Assembly: GCF_004006635.1 (NCBI RefSeq)
Contig: NZ_CP034842.1
Coordinates: 1-64,000, forward strand
Reading direction: 5' to 3'
Length of the DNA: 64,000 nucleotides
From: Fusobacterium necrophorum subsp. necrophorum
GTDB lineage: Bacteria; Fusobacteriota; Fusobacteriia; Fusobacteriales; Fusobacteriaceae
A model generated the notes under the pieces. That model was not told the origin of the DNA. It searched no databases and saw only the letters and a program-made list of their open reading frames with translations. This document shows, one piece after another, positions 30,856 through 39,661 of the stretch. Positions within the stretch are counted from its first letter, which is position 1. The number at the start of each line of letters is the position of its first letter. Position numbers and translations under genes: made by a program.

Positions 30856-32340
30856 ATGGAAAACTATTCTCATCTATTAAAACAATTACTTCAATTTTCT
30901 GACACAAAGGCTATTATTTTAGCAAATGTTCTCGGATATGATATTTCCTATATCAGCAAATGGTGCAATGGTGCTAAAATTCCATCTGCTAAAAATCTTC
31001 ATGTAATTCACAAGAAGATGAGTGCTCTTTTTGCAAAAGAAATCGCAAATAATAAACAAGAAACTTCATTTTTTTTAGAATTTAACCTGGATCTACCAAA
31101 AGAAAAAGACTCTATGCGAGATAGAGAGTTCTTGGAAAGTAGTATTCATAATCTTTTAACCCAAGCTTATTATCAAGAAAATCCCAATCCGGAAATTACA
31201 CAGGAAGAAGATATAAAATTTATTGTCGGAAAAGACGAAATCTCGGTTTTCTTTGAAGAGAAATTTAAACCCCTTTTTTTACAAGGAAATATCTCTAAGC
31301 TGGAAATTTTTATGACACTTGATTTTACTGTTACGGATGTTTCCGAAATTTTATCTCTATTTTCTAAATTAAAATGGGAAGATACGAGTGTTTATATCAG
31401 CTTAGGAGTGAATTTGGAGCAACTGGAAGAAAACAGTCATAAGAAAATGAATCAATTATTTCATATTCTAAATCGCTACATAAACTTAAATATTGAAATA
31501 TATTCCAACAAACATTTCCAAAATATGAATACAATTCTAGTAAAAGACTATTTCGCCTTTCAATATTCTCTAGACAGTTTAGGAGAAATCCAATCATTAA
31601 CTTGGATTCAAAATAAATTATTCTTACACAGTCTTTCTCGCTTTACCTTAGATGCCTTTAAAAAAGAAGATAAACTATTAGGCTTAGTCAATACTAAAAA
31701 ATTACAAAAAGAAGGATATAGAACCACTTTTTATACCAGTGATTCCTACAATTTTTTTTTAGTACAGGGATTTGAGTTCTTACTTCCCCCTACCATTATT
31801 GATAATATTGCAAACTACGCAAAAGAAAAGAAGTATTCGGAACAGGATTGGATTTCGATTTTAAAGGTAAAAATCGCTTGGGAAGAAATTTTTGAAAATT
31901 CTTCCATTAACTTCTTTATTTTAAAAAATTCTATCTTCCGTTATCTAGAAAAAGGGGAACTTACCTACATGAATATCCATTACAAAACAAGTATTGAAGA
32001 AAGAAAAATGCACTACGAATACGCTATGAAAATTTTAGAAAAAAATCCTAAAATTCACTTCCATGTCATTGAAGATGAATTTGTAGAAAAATCAAATTTT
32101 GTTTACAATATTGGAGTTTTTGGAAATTATAAAAAAATGTTCTTTAAAAACTACTACAATTTGGAACAACAAAAGGAACCTTACTTTACTATAGTCAATA
32201 ATTCAAAAATTTTAAAACATATCCATGGACTTTTCGATAAAATTCGTCTCTCAAAATATTGTACGGAATATCATGTAGAGGAATTGAAAGTTTTTTGGGA
32301 AAAATATGGAAACATGTTCTTTCGACTGACAAATTTATAA
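30856..32340 (+). CDS. HTH-containing regulator of unknown family, between lcd operon and pct
   Basis: I do not recognise a named family. Residues about 5-55 look like a small helix-turn-helix (LLQFSDTKAIILANVLGYDISYISKWCNGAKIPSAKNL), XRE-like in the way the recognition helix reads. The remaining 440 residues are rich in aromatic and charged residues with no membrane segments, signal peptide or known ligand-binding motif I can name. RBS AAGGAGG precedes the ATG at 30856. It is divergent from the lcd operon and convergent with pct, and its upstream repeats recur before pct, so it is the obvious candidate regulator of lactate fermentation. Confidence 0.7.
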   Translation: MENYSHLLKQLLQFSDTKAIILANVLGYDISYISKWCNGAKIPSAKNLHVIHKKMSALFAKEIANNKQETSFFLEFNLDLPKEKDSMRDREFLESSIHNLLTQAYYQENPNPEITQEEDIKFIVGKDEISVFFEEKFKPLFLQGNISKLEIFMTLDFTVTDVSEILSLFSKLKWEDTSVYISLGVNLEQLEENSHKKMNQLFHILNRYINLNIEIYSNKHFQNMNTILVKDYFAFQYSLDSLGEIQSLTWIQNKLFLHSLSRFTLDAFKKEDKLLGLVNTKKLQKEGYRTTFYTSDSYNFFLVQGFEFLLPPTIIDNIANYAKEKKYSEQDWISILKVKIAWEEIFENSSINFFILKNSIFRYLEKGELTYMNIHYKTSIEERKMHYEYAMKILEKNPKIHFHVIEDEFVEKSNFVYNIGVFGNYKKMFFKNYYNLEQQKEPYFTIVNNSKILKHIHGLFDKIRLSKYCTEYHVEELKVFWEKYGNMFFRLTNL

Positions 32341-32342
32341 TT

Positions 32343-32380
32343 CTAAAATGAGGGACTACATAAGTAGCCCCTCATTTTAG
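32343..32380. terminator. Bidirectional hairpin between the regulator and pct
   Basis: 12-bp arms CTAAAATGAGGG / CCCTCATTTTAG plus an inner CTAC/GTAG pair, located between two convergent genes. No long T-run, so termination strength is uncertain. Confidence 0.7.
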
Positions 32381-32401
32381 ATAACAAACATATATATAGG
32401 A

Positions 32402-33961
32402 TTAATTTTCTTTAAGACCCATAGGTTGGTCTAAGAAAATACGGGTGTCCATTTCCTTTAAATCTTTTGCAATCAATGGAACAAACTCCATTTGATCCAA
32501 GATATCTTTTTGTAAATCAATTCCCGGTGCAATTTCTATCAAAGTAAGCCCTTCTTTTCTCAATTCAAAAACAGCTCTTTCTGTTACATAGAATACCGGT
32601 TTGTTGTTTTCTCTCGCTAAATCTCCTGAGAAAGTAATTTGTTGTACTTGAGAAACAAATTTCTTTGTCTTTCCTTCTTCCAAAATTACTAATTTTCCAT
32701 TTTCTACTTTTGTTTTCAACCCTTTTGCAGTAAATGTTCCACAAAAAACTACTTTTTTAGCATTTTGACTGATACTGATGAATCCTCCACAACCGGCAAT
32801 TCTTTTTCCGAACTTACTTACATTCAGGTTTCCAGCTTGGTCCGCTTGAGCCAATCCTAAGAAACAAATATCCAATCCTCCACCATCATAGAAGTCAAAT
32901 TGATATGGCTGATCTATAATAGCATCCGCATTGATTGCAGAACCAAATCTCTTTCCAGATTGAGGAATTCCTCCTACTGGTCCAGATTCCACTGTTAATA
33001 CCATCCAATCGTTAATTCCTTCTTCTGTCGCAATATTGGAAACATATTCAGGAGCTCCAATTCCTAAGTTTCCTACTACTCCTTTTGTAATTTCCATAGT
33101 TGCTCTTCTGGCAATAATTTTCTTTTCCCCTAATTCCATAGGAATAAAAGAACTTTTTTCAGAAATTCTTGCATTTCCAGCCACTTCTGCTTCATAAGGC
33201 AAATCGTAGGCAGGTTGTTTTAACTCAGGTTCTTGAATTTCTACGACATAGTCCACATAAATTCCTGGAACTTTTACCAACTTAGGATCTAATGAACCTG
33301 TCTTAACAATTTTGTCTACTTGTACAATTACTTTTCCTCCACAATTATGAACTGCTTGGGCAATGGACATTACTTCTGTTGGAACATAATCATTTTCCAA
33401 AGAAATATTTCCTCTTTCATCTGCATAACTTCCTTTGATCAAAGCGATGTCAAATTTCATTGCTTTGTAGTATAGAACTTCTTCTCCGTCAATTTCCATA
33501 ACACGTACGATGTCTTCTTTGGTAACTTCGTTTAATTTTCCTCCTTCTATACGAGGGTCTGCAAATGTTTTCAATCCTACTTTTGTCATAACACCTGGTT
33601 TATGCGCCGCAACATCTCTTAACATTTGGCAAAGAGCTCCTTGAGGAACATTATAGGCTTGAATTTTGTTATTCACGATCAATTCCCCTAATTTAGGAGC
33701 TTTATTGAAGTGTCCTGCGATGACTCTTCCTAATAATCCTTCATGACCAAATCTACTTACACATCTTTCGTCTCCAGCCCCTTGTCCAGCTACATAAAAA
33801 AGTGTTAAATTTCGAGGAGAACCTGTCTCTAGAAATCTATTTTCTAAAGCAACTTCTAATCCTTCCGGATTCGCACATCCTACAAATCCACTAGTTGCAA
33901 CGGTATCAAAATCTTTAATAACTTTAACCGCTTCTTCCTTTGTGACAAACTTTGGTATCAT
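32402..33961 (-). CDS. pct: Propionate/acetate CoA-transferase
   Basis: Transfers CoA from propionyl-CoA or acetyl-CoA to lactate, starting the acrylate pathway. The 519 residues form a fused alpha-beta class I CoA-transferase. TSGFVGCANPEG, HKPGVMTKVG, VKVPGIYVDYVV, GIGAPEYVSNIA, catalytic E325 in TVESGPVGG, and DFYDGGGLD match C. propionicum Pct (about 524 residues, Glu324). RBS AGGAGG before 33961. It is transcribed separately from the lcd operon, with the HTH regulator gene in between. Confidence 0.92.
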   Translation of the reverse strand: MIPKFVTKEEAVKVIKDFDTVATSGFVGCANPEGLEVALENRFLETGSPRNLTLFYVAGQGAGDERCVSRFGHEGLLGRVIAGHFNKAPKLGELIVNNKIQAYNVPQGALCQMLRDVAAHKPGVMTKVGLKTFADPRIEGGKLNEVTKEDIVRVMEIDGEEVLYYKAMKFDIALIKGSYADERGNISLENDYVPTEVMSIAQAVHNCGGKVIVQVDKIVKTGSLDPKLVKVPGIYVDYVVEIQEPELKQPAYDLPYEAEVAGNARISEKSSFIPMELGEKKIIARRATMEITKGVVGNLGIGAPEYVSNIATEEGINDWMVLTVESGPVGGIPQSGKRFGSAINADAIIDQPYQFDFYDGGGLDICFLGLAQADQAGNLNVSKFGKRIAGCGGFISISQNAKKVVFCGTFTAKGLKTKVENGKLVILEEGKTKKFVSQVQQITFSGDLARENNKPVFYVTERAVFELRKEGLTLIEIAPGIDLQKDILDQMEFVPLIAKDLKEMDTRIFLDQPMGLKEN

Positions 33962-34032
33962 ATACTAGCCTCCTAATTTTAATTGTTATAAGTAGAATAC
34001 CTCTTATTCTAAAAATATGCTATTGAATTTAT

Positions 34033-34046
34033 TTGACTTTAGTTGA
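34033..34046. promoter_or_regulatory. Candidate operator upstream of pct
   Basis: TTGACTTTAGTTGA, near-palindromic and similar to the repeats at 30721-30760. It lies about 75 bases upstream of the pct start in the 278-base divergent region shared with the DUF1846 gene. That region also contains CCAAGA/TCTTGG arms (about 34122-34151) of unknown role. Confidence 0.45.
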
Positions 34047-34239
34047 TTTTATTCTATAAAAAAGATTTTATTGCTAAATTAGAACATATAAGTATAAAAT
34101 TCCAAATAAAAAACACTGTTATCCAAGAAAAAAACTCTTTTCAAATCTTGGTTTTTATGCTATGATTGTCAAATGTGATTATTATTTATTATTATTTATA
34201 ATGATTTTTTTGGATATGTTTTTAAGGAGGATTTCAAAT

Positions 34240-35727
34240 ATGAAAATCGGATTCGATCACAACAAATACCTAGAGGAGCAATCGAAATTTATCGAAGAGA
34301 GAGTCAACCATTATGATAAATTGTATTTAGAGTTTGGGGGGAAATTGATGTTTGACTTACACGCCAAAAGGGTTCTACCCGGTTTCGATGAAAATGCAAA
34401 AATTAAGGTTCTTTCTAAATTGAAAGATAAGGTAGAAGTTGTTATTTGCGTATATGCAGGTGATATTGAAAGAAATAAAATGCGTGGAGATTTTGGAATC
34501 ACCTATGACATGGAAGTTTTTCGCTTAATTGATGATTTAAGAGAACACGATTTAAAAGTTAACAGCGTTGTCATCACTCGCTATGAAGAGAGGCCTGCAA
34601 CAGCCTTGTTCATTACAAAATTAGAAAGGCGGGGAATCAAAGTCTATAAACATTTATCCACCAAGGGATATCCGACAGACATTGATACCATCGTAAGTGA
34701 TGAAGGATATGGAAAAAATCCTTATATCGAAACAGAAAGACCCATTGTTGTTGTCACCGCTCCCGGTCCCGGAAGTGGAAAATTGGCAACTTGTTTAGGA
34801 CAATTGTATCATGAATTCAAAAGAGGAAAATTTGCCGGATATTCAAAATTTGAAACGTTTCCGGTGTGGAATGTTCCTTTAAAACATCCTTTAAATATTG
34901 CTTACGAAGCAGCAACCATCGATTTGGCAGACGTCAATATGATCGATCCTTTTCATTTGGAAGCCTATGGAGAAACTACGATAAATTATAACCGTGATAT
35001 CGAAGCTTTCCCTCTTCTAAAAAGAATTATTGAAAAAATTACAGGGAAAGAATCGATTTACAAATCTCCTACAGACATGGGAGTCAACCGAGTCGGTTTT
35101 GGAATTGTAGATGATGCTGTGGTGCAAGAAGCTTCAAAGCAAGAAATTATTCGTCGATATTTCAACGCCGGTTGTGAATATAAAAAAGGATATATTGACT
35201 ACCCTACCTTTCAACGAGCCGAACTTATCATGAGAAATCTAAATTTGACAGAAGAAGATAGGAAATGTGTAGCTGCAGCTAGAAAGAAAGCAGAAACTTC
35301 CGGAATCTTATCTGCTGTTGCACTGGAACTGCCGGATGGAAATATTATTACAGGAAGACAATCTGAACTTATGGATGCGAGCTCAGCTGCTATTTTAAAT
35401 GCTGTGAAATATCTGGCTGATTTCGATGACAAGTTACTCTTGTTATCCCCTGTTATTTTGGAGCCGATTTTAACCTTAAAGGAAAAAACTTTAAATCATA
35501 AAAATGTTCCCTTGGATTGTGAAGAAATTTTGATTGCCTTGAGTATCTCGGCTGCAACTAATCCTATGGCAGCATCCGCCTTGTCAAAATTACAAAACTT
35601 AAAAGGAGTTCAGGCACACTGTACTCATATTTTAGCAAAAAAAGATGAACAAACTTTAAAAAAATTAGGAATCGACATTACCTGTGACCAGGTTTTCCCA
35701 ACAGAAAATTTATATTACAATTCTTAA
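34240..35727 (+). CDS. DUF1846 family protein
   Basis: 495 residues, close to the usual length of this widespread family of unknown function. It starts [14 protein letters not shown] after AAGGAGG (34224-34230); the longer frame from 34162 is not supported. Recognisable family text includes [41 protein letters not shown] (P-loop-like) and [14 protein letters not shown]. Structures of family members suggest a nucleotide-binding two-domain protein, but no activity is established. It is divergent from pct. Confidence 0.88.
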   Translation: MKIGFDHNKYLEEQSKFIEERVNHYDKLYLEFGGKLMFDLHAKRVLPGFDENAKIKVLSKLKDKVEVVICVYAGDIERNKMRGDFGITYDMEVFRLIDDLREHDLKVNSVVITRYEERPATALFITKLERRGIKVYKHLSTKGYPTDIDTIVSDEGYGKNPYIETERPIVVVTAPGPGSGKLATCLGQLYHEFKRGKFAGYSKFETFPVWNVPLKHPLNIAYEAATIDLADVNMIDPFHLEAYGETTINYNRDIEAFPLLKRIIEKITGKESIYKSPTDMGVNRVGFGIVDDAVVQEASKQEIIRRYFNAGCEYKKGYIDYPTFQRAELIMRNLNLTEEDRKCVAAARKKAETSGILSAVALELPDGNIITGRQSELMDASSAAILNAVKYLADFDDKLLLLSPVILEPILTLKEKTLNHKNVPLDCEEILIALSISAATNPMAASALSKLQNLKGVQAHCTHILAKKDEQTLKKLGIDITCDQVFPTENLYYNS

Positions 35728-35735
35728 GAAAAATC

Positions 35736-35764
35736 GAAAAGGCCCTCTTCCTGAGAGCCTTTTC
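35736..35764. terminator. Bidirectional terminator between DUF1846 and ribBA
   Basis: GAAAAGGC / GCCTTTTC stem with inner CTCT/AGAG pairing between two convergent genes, followed by T on the plus side and A-run/T-run on the other. Confidence 0.75.
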
Positions 35765-35769
35765 CTTTA

Positions 35770-36981
35770 TCACTTATCTGCTTTTTTGACATGCAACATA
35801 TGTCGCATACGCAATTGCTTGGTTAATAAGTAGTGTTCATTCACCTCATTATGATCTATTTCAATTTCTTCTCGTCCTGTAATTTTAACACCATATTCTT
35901 CCAGACCTTCTAATTTCGCCGGATTATTTGTCAACAGACGAATGGATTGTACTCCCAAAGCATGTAACATTTGTGCTGCAATTCCATAATCACGCAAGTC
36001 TCCTGCAAATCCTAAATGTAAATTGGCATCTAAAGTATCCAAACCTTCTTCTTGCAATTTATAAGCCTTCAATTTATTGATAAGACCGATTCCTCTTCCC
36101 TCTTGACGTAAATACAGAACGATCCCTTCTCCTTCTCTGTCAATTTTTCTCATGGCACTATGAAGCTGTTCTCCACAATCGCATCGTTTGGAACCTAGAA
36201 TATCTCCGGTAAAGCATTCTGAATGCACTCGCACCAAAACATTTTCTTTTCCTCTGACGTCTCCTTTTACCAGAGCAATATGCTCTTTCCCGTCCAACTG
36301 GTTGTCGAAGCCGATGATGGAAAAAGAACCAAAAGCGGTCGGCATTTGAGCTTTCACTTCCACTTTTACCAATTCATCATTCTTCTTTCGATATTTTACT
36401 AAATCTTCAATTGAAATAATTTTCAAATCTTTTTCTTTTGCAAAGACTTCCAAATCATCCATTCTTGCCATAGTTCCATCCGGTTTTAGAATTTCACAAA
36501 TCACGGCTACCGGTTTCAATCCGGCAATTCTACATAAATCTACTGTCGCCTCGGTGTGTCCCTCTCTTTCTAAAACTCCTCTATCTTTCGCCGTCAAAGG
36601 AAAAATATGTCCCGGTTTTGTGAAATCTTCCGCCTTTGAGCTAGGATCCGCTAAATGTAAAATAGTTGTTAAACGATCTCCAATCGAAATTCCTGTCGTC
36701 GTTCCATATTTATAATCTACAGAAACTGTAAAAGCAGTACATTTTGCATCTGTGTTGACTGCCGTCATAGGAATCAGCTGTAATCTTTCTGCCCATTCTT
36801 GACTCATAGGAACACAGGTCAAGCCCCTTGCCTCGGTTGCCATTAAGTTAATGGCATCATAATTTGCTCTCTCTGCAGCAACAAATAAATCTCCCTCATT
36901 TTCTCTATTTTCATCATCTACGACAATAATAGGCTTTCCGTTTTTAATATCTTCCAATGCATCTTCTATTTTGCTTAACAT
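35770..36981 (-). CDS. ribBA: Bifunctional DHBP synthase / GTP cyclohydrolase II
   Basis: Makes both riboflavin precursors: 3,4-dihydroxy-2-butanone 4-phosphate from ribulose 5-phosphate (N-terminal RibB, VDDENRENEGDL and TKPGHIFPL, about residues 20-150) and 2,5-diamino-6-ribosylamino-pyrimidinone phosphate from GTP (C-terminal RibA, VRVHSECFTGDILGSKRCDCGEQL with Zn-binding cysteines and LRQEGRGIGL). 403 residues, fused as in many bacteria. AAGGAGAG precedes two adjacent ATGs (36984 and 36981); I use 36981. Last gene of the rib operon, 10 bases after ribE. Confidence 0.95.
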   Translation of the reverse strand: MLSKIEDALEDIKNGKPIIVVDDENRENEGDLFVAAERANYDAINLMATEARGLTCVPMSQEWAERLQLIPMTAVNTDAKCTAFTVSVDYKYGTTTGISIGDRLTTILHLADPSSKAEDFTKPGHIFPLTAKDRGVLEREGHTEATVDLCRIAGLKPVAVICEILKPDGTMARMDDLEVFAKEKDLKIISIEDLVKYRKKNDELVKVEVKAQMPTAFGSFSIIGFDNQLDGKEHIALVKGDVRGKENVLVRVHSECFTGDILGSKRCDCGEQLHSAMRKIDREGEGIVLYLRQEGRGIGLINKLKAYKLQEEGLDTLDANLHLGFAGDLRDYGIAAQMLHALGVQSIRLLTNNPAKLEGLEEYGVKITGREEIEIDHNEVNEHYLLTKQLRMRHMLHVKKADK

Positions 36982-36991
36982 CATTCTCTCC

Positions 36992-37639
36992 TTAAAATCC
37001 ATTTTTTGCTAAAAAATCTAAACTTAATTTAGAGTTTTTTTCTTCCTGCTTGGGAAAAGAAAGAAGTTTTTCCACATACTTTCCGATTAAATCTGTTTCT
37101 ACGTTGATATAATCTCCCACTTTTTTCTTTCCTAAGATAATCATTTCCTGACTATGTGGAATCAGAGAAACTCCCAAAGTGTATTCTCCCAACTCCATTA
37201 CAGTTAAACTGGCACCATCTAAAGTAACCCTTCCTTTTTCTACAACATATTTCATATACTGCTTAGGAAGTTCTACTGTATATATCTTGGCAATTCCGTC
37301 TTGTCGAATCTCTATAATTTTCCCCTCACAATCCACATCTCCTGTTACCAAATGCCCTCCTAAGGGTGTTGATAAGGTAATGGATTTTTCGAGATTGACA
37401 AAGTCAGATTTCTTTAAACGATGTAAATTTGTCCTCTTCATCGTTTCATGCATACAGTCTGCTACAAAATAATTTTTTCCAATTTCCACAGCAGTCAAAC
37501 ATGTTCCGTTTGTAGCAATACTATCCCCTAGTTTTGCTCCCTCTAACACTTTTTTACACTGTATTTTTATCTGCATGGAATGATTTCCTTCTGTAATTGA
37601 AAGAACTCTTCCCATTTCTTCTACCAACCCTGTAAACAT
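36992..37639 (-). CDS. ribE: Riboflavin synthase, alpha subunit
   Basis: Dismutates two 6,7-dimethyl-8-ribityllumazine molecules to riboflavin. The 215 residues form two tandem lumazine-binding barrels: MFTGLVEEMGRV and GDSIATNGTCLTAV in the first, GHLVTGDVDCEGKI and VTLDGASLTVMELG in the second. Normal length. RBS AGGAGAG before 37639. Between ribD and ribBA. Confidence 0.95.
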   Translation of the reverse strand: MFTGLVEEMGRVLSITEGNHSMQIKIQCKKVLEGAKLGDSIATNGTCLTAVEIGKNYFVADCMHETMKRTNLHRLKKSDFVNLEKSITLSTPLGGHLVTGDVDCEGKIIEIRQDGIAKIYTVELPKQYMKYVVEKGRVTLDGASLTVMELGEYTLGVSLIPHSQEMIILGKKKVGDYINVETDLIGKYVEKLLSFPKQEEKNSKLSLDFLAKNGF

Positions 37640-37648
37640 AATTCTCTC

Positions 37649-38728
37649 CTAACGATAAAATTCCATAGAACAGTTATTTCCGTATTGATGCACTTTCACA
37701 TTGGGCAAACTAATAGCTTCCTCCATACTTTCTTTGCAAAATCCTGAAATAAATGAAACCGCTTTCTCATCTCCTAAAATCTTAGGTGCGATAAAGATTT
37801 CTCCTCCATCAATCACATTTTCCTGGAAAGCAGCTGAAATAAGTTGACCTCCTCCTTCTAACAACACGGAGTCCACTCCCAATTTTCCAATTTCCTCCAA
37901 CATATTTGAAAAAGAAAATATTCTCTCTTTCAGAAAAATAAAACGAAGCTCCAATTTCTCCAATTCTTTTCTCTTATCTGTTTCTTTTTCCGACAAAGAA
38001 GTAATGATGATAACTTTTTTATCCTTTTTATGTAACAATTTGGAAGACAATGGAATCTCTAAGTAGGGATCCACAATAATTCGATACGGGTCTCTTCCAT
38101 TTTCTATTCTAGCATCTAAACTCGGATTGTCTTCTATCACAGTATGAATTCCTACCATAATTCCCATATATTTATTTCTTAGGTATTGTACTCTTTCTCT
38201 TGCCGTTTCATTTGTGATCCATTTCGATTGAAAGCTTCGTGTTGCCAACTTTCCATCTAAAGTAATCCCACATTTCAGAAATAAAAAGGGAGTTTTTGTA
38301 GAAATATATTTTAAGAATACACGATTTAAAGCCCTAGCCTCTGTCTCACAAAGCCCAACTTCCACTTGAATTCCCGCTTCTTTCATCATAGCAATTCCCT
38401 TTCCTGCCACTAAAGGATTAGGGTCCTCCATAGCAATGATACATCTTTTAATCCCGGAGTCAATAATTTTTTTAGCACAGGGAGGAGTTTTTCCATAATG
38501 AGAACAAGGCTCCAATGTTACATAAATGGTGGCATCTTTTGCCTCAGTTCCAGCTTCTTGTAGAGCATACACTTCCGCATGGGGACCTCCATACTGATGA
38601 TGATAACCCTGACCTATAATATTTCCATTTTTTACAACAACAGCTCCTACAAGAGGATTCGGATTTACTTTTCCTTCTCCTTTTTTTGCTAATTTTAAAG
38701 CAAAATGCATATATTCTTGTGCTTCCAT
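37649..38728 (-). CDS. ribD: Bifunctional riboflavin deaminase/reductase RibD
   Basis: N-terminal cytidine deaminase-like domain with the zinc motif HAEVYALQEAG and PCSHYGKTPPC (about residues 49-87) removes the amino group; the C-terminal dihydrofolate reductase-like domain (from about 150; LKCGITLDGKLAT, LLEGGGQLISAAF) reduces the ribose. 359 residues, normal. RBS AAAGGA before 38728. Follows ribH by 4 bases. Confidence 0.95.
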   Translation of the reverse strand: MEAQEYMHFALKLAKKGEGKVNPNPLVGAVVVKNGNIIGQGYHHQYGGPHAEVYALQEAGTEAKDATIYVTLEPCSHYGKTPPCAKKIIDSGIKRCIIAMEDPNPLVAGKGIAMMKEAGIQVEVGLCETEARALNRVFLKYISTKTPFLFLKCGITLDGKLATRSFQSKWITNETARERVQYLRNKYMGIMVGIHTVIEDNPSLDARIENGRDPYRIIVDPYLEIPLSSKLLHKKDKKVIIITSLSEKETDKRKELEKLELRFIFLKERIFSFSNMLEEIGKLGVDSVLLEGGGQLISAAFQENVIDGGEIFIAPKILGDEKAVSFISGFCKESMEEAISLPNVKVHQYGNNCSMEFYR

Positions 38729-38732
38729 ACTT

Positions 38733-39194
38733 TTATAGTTCCTTTAATAAATTTGCCATTTCAATTCCGGTCATTGCTACATCAAACCCTTTATTTCCGG
38801 CTTTTGTTCCGGCTCTTTCAATTGCCTCCTCAATAGAATTTGTTGTCAACACTCCGAAAATAACCGGAATATTGCTTTCCAATCCAACATGAGCTACTCC
38901 CTTAGAAACTTCTGCACATACGTAATCAAAATGTGGGGTAGAACCTTTAATCACTGCTCCTAAAGTAATCACACAATCATATTTTCCTGAATTTGCCATT
39001 CTTTTTGCTGCCAATGGAATTTCAAAAGCTCCGGGAACCCATGCCAGAGTAATGTCTTTTTCTTCTACCTCATGTCTCAACAAAGCATCCTCTGCTCCGG
39101 AAATCAATTTCGAAGTAATAAATTCATTAAATCTTGCCGCTACAATTCCTACTCGTAATCCTTTTCCACTGTATTTTCCTTCTAATCTATGCAT
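38733..39194 (-). CDS. ribH: 6,7-dimethyl-8-ribityllumazine synthase
   Basis: Condenses the RibA/RibD pathway product with butanone phosphate to lumazine. The 153 residues carry [29 protein letters not shown] and [15 protein letters not shown] with the active-site His. Starts at ATG 39194 behind AGGAGGG; a TTG two codons earlier is less likely. First gene of the rib operon, behind the FMN riboswitch. Confidence 0.95.
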   Translation of the reverse strand: MHRLEGKYSGKGLRVGIVAARFNEFITSKLISGAEDALLRHEVEEKDITLAWVPGAFEIPLAAKRMANSGKYDCVITLGAVIKGSTPHFDYVCAEVSKGVAHVGLESNIPVIFGVLTTNSIEEAIERAGTKAGNKGFDVAMTGIEMANLLKEL

Positions 39195-39220
39195 AATCAA
39201 ACCCTCCTAAAAATTTTTAT

Positions 39221-39248
39221 AAAAAAAGCCCGAAATAATATTTCGGGC
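39221..39248 (-). terminator. Riboswitch-controlled terminator of the rib operon
   Basis: GCCCGAAA / TTTCGGGC stem with 5-base loop, followed on the minus strand by seven T. It sits between the FMN aptamer and ribH, so it is the off-state expression platform. Confidence 0.88.
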
Positions 39249-39278
39249 GTGCACGACAAAATAAAAACAGTCCTTCCT

Positions 39279-39397
39279 ATTTCTCTTCTCCCATCCAGAC
39301 TCTACTGTCGGTTTTGGAATTTCACCAAATCAAAGCAAATGCTTTCGTGGACTTTACCACCGGTCGGGAATTACACCCTGCCCTGAAGATATATTCT
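39279..39397 (-). ncRNA. FMN riboswitch (RFN element)
   Basis: On the minus strand the conserved RFN blocks are all present: ATCTTCAGGGCAGGGTG, AATTCCCGACCGGTGGTA, AGTCCACGAAAGC, GATTTGGTGAAATTCC, AACCGACAGTAGAGTCTGGATG and GAGAAG. It lies between the rib promoter and the terminator hairpin, the arrangement for transcriptional control by FMN. Confidence 0.97.
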
Positions 39398-39407
39398 TTA
39401 CGGATTT

Positions 39408-39436
39408 ATTCTATACCGATTTGTTCTTTTTGTCAA
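39408..39436 (-). promoter_or_regulatory. rib operon promoter
   Basis: Minus strand TTGACA (39431-39436), 17-bp spacer, TAGAAT (39408-39413), immediately upstream of the FMN aptamer. Confidence 0.8.
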
Positions 39437-39599
39437 TTCTATTTTTCTTTTCTGAAGAAAAAGTTTTTTCTGACATTTTTTATTTTCTATACATTGTTAA
39501 CTTTTTTTGTATTTTTTTAATAAAAAGTTTTTCTTCAAATATATTTTGTACGATAAATTTATATATCTAATATATATTTCGATTTTCATATATCTTTTT

Positions 39600-39628
39600 T
39601 TGACGAACAAAGAAAACTATGCTAAGAT
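39600..39628 (+). promoter_or_regulatory. Promoter of the DUF4198 gene
   Basis: TTGACG (39600-39605), 17-bp spacer, TAAGAT (39623-39628), about 30 bases before the start codon. The region 39440-39600 between the two divergent promoters is AT-rich and shows nothing else recognisable. Confidence 0.7.
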
Positions 39629-39661
39629 AATATATAGATATTATTTTTTAGGAGGGTTTTT

